DNA from: Flavobacteriales bacterium
GTDB taxonomy: Bacteria; Bacteroidota; Bacteroidia; CAIKAF01
DNA length: 64,000 nt
Direction of reading: 5' to 3'
Assembly: GCA_025451235.1 (NCBI GenBank)
Contig: JANWKT010000020.1
Location: forward strand, 112,032 to 176,031
A model generated the notes under the pieces. The model did no database searches. It was not told the origin of the DNA and saw only the letters and a list, made by a program, of their open reading frames with translations. Positions 46,712-54,931 of the stretch are shown here, piece after piece (the stretch's first letter is position 1; each line of letters opens with the position of its first letter). The translations under genes and the position numbers were made by a program.

Positions 46712-47701
46712 ATGGAATACAGAAGATTAGGAAAATCGGGATTAAAAGTAAGTGCCCTCTCCTTTGGATCATGGGTTACTTTTGGCAACCAGGTAGGCGA
46801 CACTACCGCCGAAACCCTAATGAAAAAAGCGTATGATGCCGGTATTAATTTCTTCGACAATGCCGAATTGTATGCGGATGGAAAATCGGAGGAAGTAATG
46901 GGTGATATTCTTAAAAAGATGAAATGGAAACGGGATACCTTCCTGGTATCCTCCAAGGTTTATTGGGGAGGAAAGCTGCCCAACCAATATGGATTAAGCA
47001 GAAAACATGTAACCGAAGGTTGCCATGCTGCATTAAAAAGACTCCAGGTAGATTATTTAGACCTTTTCTTTTGCCATAGGGCTGATAGGGAAACTCCGGT
47101 CGAAGAGACTGTGTTTACCATGAATGATCTGATACGCCAGGGAAAGATTTTATATTGGGGAACCAGTGAATGGACTGCCGATACCATTATGCAGGCACAT
47201 TATATCGCCAAAGAAAATAACCTCATCGGCCCCACCATGGAACAACCTCAATACAATATGTTCCACCGCGAAAGGTTTGAATTAGAATACCGAAGGTTAT
47301 ATACGGAAATAGGATTAGGGACTACCATATGGTCGCCATTGGCTTCGGGAATATTAACGAATAAATATGCCAACGGTATCCCCGAAGGGACCCGGGTACA
47401 GCAACCCGAGCTGCAATGGCTCCGTGATTTTGTAGCTTCGGAGGAAGGGAAAACGAGAATTGAAAAAACAAAAATATTGGCAAAACTAGCAGATGACCTA
47501 GGCACTACCGTATCGAAATTGGCTTTGGCCTGGTGCCTAAAAAATCCAAACGTAAGCACTGTGATCTTAGGTGCTACCAAAAATGCGCAATTAGACGAAA
47601 ACCTGGATGCATTGAATGTACTTCCTTTAATTACCGAGGAAGTTTCTGAAAAAATAGAAGGGATTTTAGGAAATAAACCGAAGTTCCCTCTTTATGGTTA
47701 A
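46712..47701 (+). CDS. Aldo/keto reductase, potassium-channel-beta-like
   Basis: A 329-residue cytoplasmic NADPH-dependent oxidoreductase of the AKR superfamily. The catalytic tetrad is D49, Y54 (NAELYADG), K82 (SSKVYW) and H122 (FCHRAD). The sequence starts MEYRRLGKSGLKVSALSFGS and has KILYWGTSEW, typical of the Kv-beta/YghZ-type branch. Substrates are broad and none is indicated by the neighbours. Confidence 0.94.
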   Translation: MEYRRLGKSGLKVSALSFGSWVTFGNQVGDTTAETLMKKAYDAGINFFDNAELYADGKSEEVMGDILKKMKWKRDTFLVSSKVYWGGKLPNQYGLSRKHVTEGCHAALKRLQVDYLDLFFCHRADRETPVEETVFTMNDLIRQGKILYWGTSEWTADTIMQAHYIAKENNLIGPTMEQPQYNMFHRERFELEYRRLYTEIGLGTTIWSPLASGILTNKYANGIPEGTRVQQPELQWLRDFVASEEGKTRIEKTKILAKLADDLGTTVSKLALAWCLKNPNVSTVILGATKNAQLDENLDALNVLPLITEEVSEKIEGILGNKPKFPLYG

Positions 47702-47744
47702 TCGTTATCCGTTAATCGTTGTCCGTTAATCGTTAACGGATAAC
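47697..47744. repeat. 14-bp tandem repeat forming a hairpin
   Basis: Units GTTAATCGTTATCC (47697-47710), GTTAATCGTTGTCC (47711-47724) and a partial third. Inverted arms GTTATCCGTTAA (47704-47715) and TTAACGGATAAC (47733-47744) fold back on each other. It spans the end of the aldo/keto reductase gene and the end of the convergent PLP enzyme gene, and may serve as a terminator. Confidence 0.7.
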
Positions 47745-49129
47745 TATTTATAAAGTCCTTGCATAAACCCGATCAACAGTTCTTTCGATATTTCCTTGGG
47801 CAATTGTTCTAATGCCTGATTGATCATCGCCATCTTTTCAGGTAGGCCCTCCGAAGAAACACCTAATTCCGACAATAGTTTCGGAAGATCTTCAGGTTTT
47901 AAGTGAGAAAGATCCTTATCGAGCAAAGGAGGATTTTCTATTTTTACTTTTTCTACAGATGCAATCACATCCTCAATAAATTCCTTGTAATTATTAAAAT
48001 GATGAGCCGCTACTGTTAAATGAATATTGGTGGGGATATGCCGATGTTTAAATTGTAACCCTGCAAACCATTTCCGGGATTTTAATTCATCACTCAATGC
48101 GTAAATATTTACTCCCGGAGTAGTAAAAGAGATCAATGAATATTTGGGATCAGCGAGTATTTCAATATGAGGATGTTTGCTTAATTCTTTTCGAATGGTT
48201 TGAGCTACTTCCATGGTTTTGATAGCTACCTCACTGTATCTTTTTTTCCCAATATAATGGGTTACTGCCCAGGCAGCTGCTATCGGTCCACCCGTTTTGC
48301 TGCTTAAGATCCCTGTATTGGCAAATGTATAACCTGTCCAATCGTTACAAACAAATAACTGATGTCTTCTATAGCTATCATTTTTAAATAACAGTACCGA
48401 TGCTCCTTTGGGACAATACGCATATTTATGTAGGTCCATAGAGATGCTGGTAACACCAGGAACCGTAAAATCAAAATTTTCTATTTCGAAACCACCTTCC
48501 CGTGCAGTGGATAGAATAAATGCACCAATACAGCCATCTACGTGAAAAGGAATATTTTTTTCTAACGCCAGTTGGCCTATCTCCTTTACTTCATCCACCA
48601 CACCATAGGCGTATGACATGGCAGAGGCCGTTATTAAGATTGTATTCTTATTGATATGAGGTCTGATCAATTCTGCCGTAGCTTTCAGGGAAATATCATT
48701 TACCTGAACAGTAATTGGCTTCACGTTAAAATAATGAGCTGCTTTATAAAAAGCGGCATGTACCGTTTCGGGCAGGATCATTTCAAATTCAGTTTGACCT
48801 GGATTGATGGCCTTTGCCCTGTCTCTGGCTGTTTTTACTGCCAATAAAATACTTTCTGTTCCGCCTGTGGTCATCGTTCCCACTACAGCTTCATCGCCTC
48901 TGAGTATTTCCCGGCAAAAACCGATCACTTCATTTTCCATATTCAGTAAACTTGAAAAAGCGGTGGCATCGATCCCATTCTCGGTTAAATATTCCATATA
49001 GGCCAGCTTGCCTATTTCCTCGGTTTCTTTATCCAGGTAGTATACATAGCTCCATAGCCGGCCATCTCTCCAGGGAATATCGTTCTTCCTAAAATGTTGG
49101 AGTTGTTGGACAATCTCATTTTTTTCCAT
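47744..49129 (-). CDS. PLP-dependent lyase, sphingosine-1-phosphate-lyase-like
   Basis: A 461-residue PLP enzyme of the group II decarboxylase fold. The PLP-binding Lys is K235 in SMDLHKYAYCPKG, with D198 in HVDGC and the ring-stacking His in ETVHAAF (about 124). The sequence GTMTTGGTESILLAVKTARD and the HKYAYCPKG loop match sphingosine-1-phosphate lyases, which break long-chain base phosphates into an aldehyde and phosphoethanolamine. Some Bacteroidota make sphingolipids, so this is plausible. A glutamate/tyrosine-type decarboxylase is the main alternative. Confidence 0.88.
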   Translation of the reverse strand: MEKNEIVQQLQHFRKNDIPWRDGRLWSYVYYLDKETEEIGKLAYMEYLTENGIDATAFSSLLNMENEVIGFCREILRGDEAVVGTMTTGGTESILLAVKTARDRAKAINPGQTEFEMILPETVHAAFYKAAHYFNVKPITVQVNDISLKATAELIRPHINKNTILITASAMSYAYGVVDEVKEIGQLALEKNIPFHVDGCIGAFILSTAREGGFEIENFDFTVPGVTSISMDLHKYAYCPKGASVLLFKNDSYRRHQLFVCNDWTGYTFANTGILSSKTGGPIAAAWAVTHYIGKKRYSEVAIKTMEVAQTIRKELSKHPHIEILADPKYSLISFTTPGVNIYALSDELKSRKWFAGLQFKHRHIPTNIHLTVAAHHFNNYKEFIEDVIASVEKVKIENPPLLDKDLSHLKPEDLPKLLSELGVSSEGLPEKMAMINQALEQLPKEISKELLIGFMQGLYK

Positions 49130-49218
49130 TGGCTAAATGTAGGAAAGAGTTTTTAAAATTCGGAAAATACGTAGCCAAATACATAATAACCGTCCTTCCG
49201 GGAGTATGGCCCTCCCTG

Positions 49219-49226
49219 TACATTTG
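49219..49226 (+). promoter_or_regulatory. -7 promoter box for the gene at 49252
   Basis: TACATTTG matches the consensus and ends 25 bases before the ATG. GGGAG/CTCCC (49200-49204 with 49212-49216) is a small hairpin just upstream. Confidence 0.5.
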
Positions 49227-49251
49227 ATCCGAAATAAAAACAAAAGGAAAA

Positions 49252-49833
49252 ATGAAAAAGATAAAAATGCTTTTAATTGGCTGCATTCTCATGATCTGCA
49301 TGAGCACTGCATTCTCACAAACCGTCCACAGGGTATGTGCTGATGGGTCAATGGACTATACTACCATTTCCGCTGCTATCCATGCGGCTGAGAATGGAGA
49401 TATCATTGATATTTATGGTACCATTACCGGTGATGGTGTTCCAACCCATGGCATCATTATCAATAAAAACCTCATCATCCGAGGTCAAGGTGTAGAACAA
49501 ACCATTGTTCAGGCCAGCAGCCAGGTAGCTGATGAAAACATTAACCAGCATATATTTACGATTACTCCCGGCAGTACCATTATTCTACAGGATTTAACGG
49601 TTCGGCACGGTTATGTACATGGAGAGGATGTGAATGAAAAAGGTGCGGGTATCAAAAATTATGGATTTCTGGTCGTCACCAACTGTAAAGTACATAATAA
49701 CTATACCAAAATTGATGGTGATATTTTTGAAGCCGGGATTTTAAACCATGGAAAAGGGTATACTTCTTTTAATAAACATAGCGATCAGGATATGGCCAAG
49801 TCAATACTGGATGCTGAGTCTATCAGCAAATAA
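49252..49833 (+). CDS. Short secreted beta-helix protein, possibly truncated
   Basis: A 193-residue protein with a signal peptide (to about 24) and right-handed beta-helix-type repeats: IHAAENGDIIDIYGTITGDG, ITPGSTIILQDLTVRHG and GIKNYGFLVVTNCKVHNNY. Proteins of this kind in Bacteroidota usually have several hundred more residues and a T9SS tail. Here the sequence ends soon after about three helical coils with no sorting domain. It may be a whole small protein or a remnant of a larger one. Confidence 0.7.
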   Translation: MKKIKMLLIGCILMICMSTAFSQTVHRVCADGSMDYTTISAAIHAAENGDIIDIYGTITGDGVPTHGIIINKNLIIRGQGVEQTIVQASSQVADENINQHIFTITPGSTIILQDLTVRHGYVHGEDVNEKGAGIKNYGFLVVTNCKVHNNYTKIDGDIFEAGILNHGKGYTSFNKHSDQDMAKSILDAESISK

Positions 49834-49966
49834 CAGATAACGGTTCTTTTTTATCAGGGTGCCTCCGATCGTTATAGGCAGGGAAGTTATCTAATCCTAG
49901 CATCTGGGTCTCAGGGTGGGTAACCATCGGGATTTGACAGATGAGTGGTTCATACAAAAAAATCAA

Positions 49967-49974
49967 TAAATTTG
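49967..49974 (+). promoter_or_regulatory. -7 promoter box for the membrane protein at 49992
   Basis: TAAATTTG matches the consensus and lies 17 bases before the ATG at 49992. This supports that start over the ATG at 49941, which is upstream of the box. Confidence 0.45.
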
Positions 49975-49991
49975 TAGAAAGAATTGCTTTC

Positions 49992-51200
49992 ATGCTCAAA
50001 CTTCCTAAGCTAAGCACCACACAGATTGATTCGGTCAACATCGGGTTAATGCTCATCTCTCTTATCCTTGCCTATATACTGCCTTTCGAAGTATTTTTAT
50101 TTTCCTACGCAGTATTGGGACCTTTGCATTATCTCACCGAAATCTCCTGGCTTCATCAAAAAAATTATTTTGTTCCCAGCGTAAAAAAATTAAGCCTCTG
50201 GATATTCCCCATCTTTGCTATTGTACTTACGGGGGTGTTGGTTTGGGATGATGTGGTAGATCTCTTGCGAAAATGGCAACACCTTCCACCACTTAAAGAA
50301 AAAAGATTTGAAGATGTATGGAATACTAACCTCATCTTTTTCCTATTTGGTATTTCATGTGTATTGGTGCTCCTTCCCAAGTTATGGATGAAAATATCAG
50401 GCCTTATTATTGTTACCCTTTTTGCTTTAATGTTCAATATTGGGAAAACGAGTATTACCTGCACCAGTAGCAAAGATCAAAAGCAAATCGAATTAACCGA
50501 TTATACGGATAAGGAAGCTGTTTCATTTATCCGAAATAAGTGTGCTGATGTGGATGGAGATGGAATGATATCACCCAACAAGGATTTTTTCGAAAGGCAA
50601 AAATATGCCTCTGCTGCCTTTTTCTTTACGGCTTATTTACCCACACTTATCCATGTTTACATCTTTACCATGTTATTCATGTTGTTCGGTGCGTTAAAAT
50701 CTAAGTCGAAAGTGGGATTGGTGGCTGTTGGGGTTCTCATCGTCTGTGGATGCCTGCCTTTTCTCTGGGATCCTGCCTTTCTGCACTATACCATTTCAGA
50801 AAAAGCGAAAGCGAGCTATGATGTCTCATTTTTACAGCTTAACCAGGTTGTTTTCCGCAATTTCAGTGACCTCGCCAATACCCCGGAAAATATTTATGGT
50901 TCCAGTTTCGGTATCATGCTCACCCGTTTTATTGCCTTTGCCTATACGTATCATTATTTGAACTGGTTCAGTAAAACCAGCATTATTCAATGGCATAAAA
51001 TGCCTTTGGTGAACCTGGGAGTTGTGCTAGTACTCTGGATAATTGCCGTGGTATTGTATTATGTAAATTATAAAACAGGATTAACGGCCTTGTTATTCTT
51101 AAGCTTCCTGCATGTATTCTTAGAGTTTCCACTCAATTTTACCACTGGTGTGGGGATTGTGAAATCGTTGTTTGGAAAAAAGAAGGTGGCGGCCACTTAA
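49992..51200 (+). CDS. Polytopic membrane protein with intramembrane His motifs and EF-hand-like loop
   Basis: A 402-residue protein from the ATG at 49992, or 419 from 49941. About eight to nine hydrophobic segments. Several His/Glu residues lie in or next to membrane segments: H46 in GPLHYLTE, H55 in SWLHQ, H221 and H335, H321 in YTYHYLNW and H374 in LSFLHVFLEFP. A loop of about 60 residues between membrane segments has Cys157, Cys184 and DVDGDGMISPNK (186-197), a calcium-binding loop resembling an EF hand except for Lys at the last position. I do not recognise the family. Confidence 0.8.
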   Translation: MLKLPKLSTTQIDSVNIGLMLISLILAYILPFEVFLFSYAVLGPLHYLTEISWLHQKNYFVPSVKKLSLWIFPIFAIVLTGVLVWDDVVDLLRKWQHLPPLKEKRFEDVWNTNLIFFLFGISCVLVLLPKLWMKISGLIIVTLFALMFNIGKTSITCTSSKDQKQIELTDYTDKEAVSFIRNKCADVDGDGMISPNKDFFERQKYASAAFFFTAYLPTLIHVYIFTMLFMLFGALKSKSKVGLVAVGVLIVCGCLPFLWDPAFLHYTISEKAKASYDVSFLQLNQVVFRNFSDLANTPENIYGSSFGIMLTRFIAFAYTYHYLNWFSKTSIIQWHKMPLVNLGVVLVLWIIAVVLYYVNYKTGLTALLFLSFLHVFLEFPLNFTTGVGIVKSLFGKKKVAAT

Positions 51201-51203
51201 AGC

Positions 51204-51830
51204 CTAAGAATACCTCAATCTAAAATGACTGGGTATCCTGATCTTTGTATTTCCGATCTTACGCTGAATTTTTGATCTTACTTTTCCCACTAATTTAAAC
51301 CCAATCTTTTCGTATAATTTTTTTGCCCTGGGATTGGTTTCAGCAACGTCGAGTTCAATTTTTTCACGCTGGAGTTTTTTAGCATTCTCCATATGGTAAG
51401 CTACCAACTTCTCCCCTATTCCTAATCCACGGTATCCAGGATCAATGGCTAAATGTGCAATATAATGGACATCCTTTTTGGGAAGTTTCATCACCGATTC
51501 TGCCTGTAAACCCCGAACCATGACCACCAACGAAGTTGGAAAAGGATAAAAAGAAAGGATTTGTTTAGCTCCATTCCACATAAATGAAAAAGCATTCTGA
51601 CCACTATACTCTGCTCCTATCCCAACAATTTTTCCATTATACTCAACCACGGTATGGCAATCATAGCCGAATTCACCTCCATGATGTTCCAGGGCGTACT
51701 TAGCAAATTCTTTGGCATGTTTGGTCCGGGTGGTAAAAACATATTCCCAGGCATCTGGCCCGGAATCATACACAAGGTCTGATAAAATGGCTGCATCCGC
51801 CGGTGCAGCTTTTCTGAAGGTTGGTTGCAT
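51204..51830 (-). CDS. GNAT family N-acetyltransferase
   Basis: A 208-residue cytoplasmic enzyme. The GNAT acetyl-CoA-binding signature is in LAIDPGYRGLGIGEKLVAYH (R/Q-x-x-G-x-G/A), followed by ELDVAETNPRAKKLYEKIGF, which is typical of RimI/WecD-like members. The N-terminal half is unusual in being long, with PFPTSLVVMVRG. Acceptor unknown. It is transcribed from its own clear promoter and followed by the MFS gene's terminator region. Confidence 0.92.
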   Translation of the reverse strand: MQPTFRKAAPADAAILSDLVYDSGPDAWEYVFTTRTKHAKEFAKYALEHHGGEFGYDCHTVVEYNGKIVGIGAEYSGQNAFSFMWNGAKQILSFYPFPTSLVVMVRGLQAESVMKLPKKDVHYIAHLAIDPGYRGLGIGEKLVAYHMENAKKLQREKIELDVAETNPRAKKLYEKIGFKLVGKVRSKIQRKIGNTKIRIPSHFRLRYS

Positions 51831-51852
51831 ACTTGATTTTTGTTTGGTCGAA

Positions 51853-51882
51853 CAAAGGTATGCATGCAGAGCATAAGAGCAA
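51853..51882 (-). promoter_or_regulatory. Bacteroidota-type promoter of the GNAT gene
   Basis: On the minus strand: TTG (51882-51880), 19 bases, then TACCTTTG (51860-51853), 22 bases before the ATG at 51830. TTTGTT and AACAAA (51839-51844 and 51851-51856) form a small inverted repeat overlapping it. Confidence 0.7.
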
Positions 51883-51906
51883 GTGATTTAAGGTTTTTTA
51901 GAAAAA

Positions 51907-51942
51907 TTAAAATGCCCGATGAAAATTCATCGGGCATTTTAA
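51907..51942. terminator. Terminator of the MFS transporter gene
   Basis: 17-bp perfect arms (51907-51923 and 51926-51942) with core AATGCCCGATGAA, A/T-flanked on both sides, 20 bases beyond the MFS stop and 77 bases from the GNAT start. Confidence 0.88.
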
Positions 51943-51961
51943 AATTCTGCTAACAAAAATT

Positions 51962-53137
51962 TTATGCTGTTTTCTTAAAAGTTTCTTTCATAAATAAACT
52001 AAATATCGAAGCCAGGGCTAGAATGGCTACGCAGAAATAGATAGCCGGCATCCAATTCTCACCGTCGTTGTTTAACATCTGCATGGCTGCAATAACAACA
52101 ATTCCACCGGCATTTCCGAAGAGCATAATTAGACCGGTGGAAGCTCCCGCCTTTTGCTTTCCTGCTTCCTCTTCGCTACTCGTAAGCAAGATGGCATAAC
52201 CAGGCAGAAAAATAAATCCCATTAAACCAGCCAGCACATATAGGAGGCTAAGATCACTCCTGGTCATCAGAGGATAACACAATAGGGTGGCACCCATAGC
52301 AGCTAGCATCAGAATAATTTTCCTTTTCTTTATTTTATCGGATATAATGGGGATAATGGCAGCACCTATAATTCCTCCAAGAATTAAAAAGGCAGTTACC
52401 ATTCCTGAATCGTCGGCATTAATGCCATACTTTGCCTGGATCTGTTCTAAACATCCGGTGATCCCGTTAAAAAAACCGAGGGATATAAAGGAGATAATGC
52501 TCAATATAAGGATGTTTTTGTTTTTTAATAATCCCAAAAACTCTTTTAATCCTCCAGAGCTGGTAAAATTCGCAGATGGGTTTGGATTTGATTTAACACC
52601 AAGAATGAACAAGATAGAACATACAACTGTTATAACCGCCATGGTGATCATTGCGGAATGGTATCCGGCACCATCCGGACCTACCAATGCCGGTGTCAGA
52701 CCGATCCCAAGTGCCATTCCTATAAACATAAATGCGGTTCCGATCCCAACTGCACTGCCAGCTTCCTTTTCAGGGAACCAATCAGCTACCAATTTAGAGA
52801 TCCCGTTAATAATATAAGGTTGTGCAATGGCAATTAAACATTGCCCTGCAAGCAATACCCAAAAACTTTCATGAAAAATTCTAACAATACTGCCAATTGA
52901 CATTAATATCACCCCAAAGGTGATCACTTTTTTATATCCTTTTTTGTCGATCATTACGCCTGCATTGATTGAAAGCAATACGTAAAAGACCGGGAAAGCC
53001 ATGATAAGAAGCATCGCTAAGTCCTCTTCAATTGTATAATGGGCTTTTAAAAAGTTGATCAAAGCACCAAAGTTAAGCCATAGCATCTGACTCACTAATG
53101 CCACAAGGGCAAATAAGATAAGATAAAGCCATTTCAT
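51962..53137 (-). CDS. Major facilitator superfamily transporter
   Basis: A 391-residue permease with about 11-12 membrane segments. The MFS loop motif between segments 2 and 3 is visible as GVMIDKKGYKKVI, and a second at segments 8-9 as PIISDKIKKRKIIL. Segment 4-5 has the stretch AVGIGTAFMFIGMALGIGLT. The substrate cannot be inferred. A stand-alone gene with its own terminator. Confidence 0.92.
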   Translation of the reverse strand: MKWLYLILFALVALVSQMLWLNFGALINFLKAHYTIEEDLAMLLIMAFPVFYVLLSINAGVMIDKKGYKKVITFGVILMSIGSIVRIFHESFWVLLAGQCLIAIAQPYIINGISKLVADWFPEKEAGSAVGIGTAFMFIGMALGIGLTPALVGPDGAGYHSAMITMAVITVVCSILFILGVKSNPNPSANFTSSGGLKEFLGLLKNKNILILSIISFISLGFFNGITGCLEQIQAKYGINADDSGMVTAFLILGGIIGAAIIPIISDKIKKRKIILMLAAMGATLLCYPLMTRSDLSLLYVLAGLMGFIFLPGYAILLTSSEEEAGKQKAGASTGLIMLFGNAGGIVVIAAMQMLNNDGENWMPAIYFCVAILALASIFSLFMKETFKKTA

Positions 53138-53330
53138 ATTTTTTGAATTAGTGGTTAATGAATTACAAAGTAAAAAATTAAATAATCAGTTATCCATCAT
53201 GGCTCCCTATAAGTTTTCATATAGGGCTGTGAATAACTCTGAAACTCAGGTTACAATTAGTTTGTAGGCAGTAAGGTGGGGCATTGTGTATCCCTTGGGG
53301 TGATGGTATTTACAGTCTGGGGAGGAGGGA

Positions 53331-53430
53331 CATCCTTTTTTGTTGCCTTAAAATCATTCAACGCTCTGGTAGAGACGGAATATATTCCGTCTCTACTTGT
53401 GACAGGATGAAAATTTAAGGCAACAAAAAA
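53331..53430. repeat. Nested inverted-repeat element B (REP/MITE-like)
   Basis: Outer 17-bp perfect arms (53336-53352 and 53414-53430, left arm starts TTTTTTGTTGCC) enclose a perfect 28-bp palindrome at 53369-53396 with core AGACGGAATATATTCCGTCT. It begins CATCCTTTTTT like the element at 25840. Its right end is one base from the stop of the gene at 53432, so it may also stop transcription. Confidence 0.85.
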
Positions 53431-53431
53431 A

Positions 53432-54898
53432 TTAATCTAGCCTGATGGCTTTCACAGGGGTAATACGGCTTACCACAAAACTAGGAATAACTAATGCCAG
53501 TACGCATATAACAAAAGTACCTATATTAATGCTGAGGTAACGGATCCAATCCACCTCCACCGGTACATAAGGCAGATAATACGCATTCTGATCAAGGAGG
53601 ATGGGATGCCAGAAATGCTGGATCAACACCAATCCGATCCCGATGATATTGCCGATCAACATTCCTCTGATAATAATAAAGGAAGCATGCCATAAAAACA
53701 CCTTTTGGATCCCCCAATTATTCATTCCCAAAGCTTTCAACACACCTATGGTTTGTGTTTTTTCCATGATGAGAATGAGTAAGGTGCTTAACATAGCCAT
53801 GATCGATACCAACACCATTAATATCCGGATGATCACCCCATTTACATCAATAGCAGGTAACCATTCAAAAATTTCCGGATAATTGGACCTGATATCTGAA
53901 GGATAAAGATCCCCTGGTGTAACAAAACTGACCGATTCATAGGTCTGAGTTAAAGGATCTTTGTAACCGGGAATAAATATTTGCTGATAAGGTCTGATAT
54001 AGGACTCTATGCCGGATTCATTTCCAAAATTATCTACATATATTTCATAGCCCGAAATATTGTCTGGTGTCCACCGATACATATCCTGTACCAATGAAAG
54101 CGGCCCCATCACCAATTGTTGGTCCAGTTCATAGATCCCTGTTTCAAATATCCCCGACACTTTTAATTGCATCACCCTGGGTTCAGGAAGCCTGCTTGAA
54201 AAAGAATCCGCAAGCACATAATTAAAAAATTTGAACACCTCCGGGTTAGAAGTATTGTACACCATACCCAGTCCAATTTCTGCAGAATCTTGTGGGATCA
54301 TGGAATAAAACAGGGTGGATGAATGATCCTTGATCACCCTTTCTCTTAATATCCTTCGGGGCTGAGAAATATAATAAGTAAATAAAGTATCCCCCACTTT
54401 CAGTCCCATGGCATCCGACAGCGCTTTGGTGATCATTACCTTGTTCTTACCATTCGTATCAGCAGGATTGATCCTTTCACCTTCAAGAATATTGGGGGCA
54501 AAGGAATTCCAATCAAAGTTACTGTCCACCCCTTTGATCAATATTCCCTGGATCTCTTTTTTGGTCTTGATGATGGCATGCTTCAATGCATAGGGTTGAA
54601 TATGTCGTACATGTTCTGTTTGCAGGATGCTATTCATTAAACCTATATCCTGCACGATGGGTTTGGTTTCGAAAGAGGTATTGTTATCGAGGTTGGTAAT
54701 GGTGATGTGAGAAGCAACCCCCGACATTTTTTGAGTAACCGATCTTTTAAAGCCCGTCACCACTGATGTTGCAATGATCATCACCGATAAGCTCAAAACT
54801 ATGCTCACAACTCCTATTACCACTACAGGTCGGGAATAATTTGAGGCATTATCTTTGCTACCTGAAATATGGGAAGCTATGTACCTTGATAAATTCAA
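53432..54898 (-). CDS. LolC/LolE-type ABC transporter permease (FtsX family)
   Basis: A 488-residue inner-membrane protein with four membrane segments (about 25-48, 355-380, 400-425, 455-480) and a large periplasmic domain between the first two (about 55-350), the layout of LolC/E and other FtsX-family permeases that extract lipoproteins. MKMPRWKP-like markers are absent; the start MNLSRYIASHISGSKDN and TGFKRSVTQKMSGVASHI are typical. No LolD-type ATPase gene is adjacent in the window, so the partner must be elsewhere. The 54932 gene is divergent 33 bases away. Confidence 0.9.
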   Translation of the reverse strand: MNLSRYIASHISGSKDNASNYSRPVVVIGVVSIVLSLSVMIIATSVVTGFKRSVTQKMSGVASHITITNLDNNTSFETKPIVQDIGLMNSILQTEHVRHIQPYALKHAIIKTKKEIQGILIKGVDSNFDWNSFAPNILEGERINPADTNGKNKVMITKALSDAMGLKVGDTLFTYYISQPRRILRERVIKDHSSTLFYSMIPQDSAEIGLGMVYNTSNPEVFKFFNYVLADSFSSRLPEPRVMQLKVSGIFETGIYELDQQLVMGPLSLVQDMYRWTPDNISGYEIYVDNFGNESGIESYIRPYQQIFIPGYKDPLTQTYESVSFVTPGDLYPSDIRSNYPEIFEWLPAIDVNGVIIRILMVLVSIMAMLSTLLILIMEKTQTIGVLKALGMNNWGIQKVFLWHASFIIIRGMLIGNIIGIGLVLIQHFWHPILLDQNAYYLPYVPVEVDWIRYLSINIGTFVICVLALVIPSFVVSRITPVKAIRLD

Positions 54899-54931
54899 TA
54901 TATTCGGTTAAATTTAGGAGTTAAAAATACA

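Noticed and set aside
46528-46836. 102-codon frame over the repeat and the start of the aldo/keto reductase gene
   Set aside because: It runs in another frame across the real gene and a GC-rich repeat.
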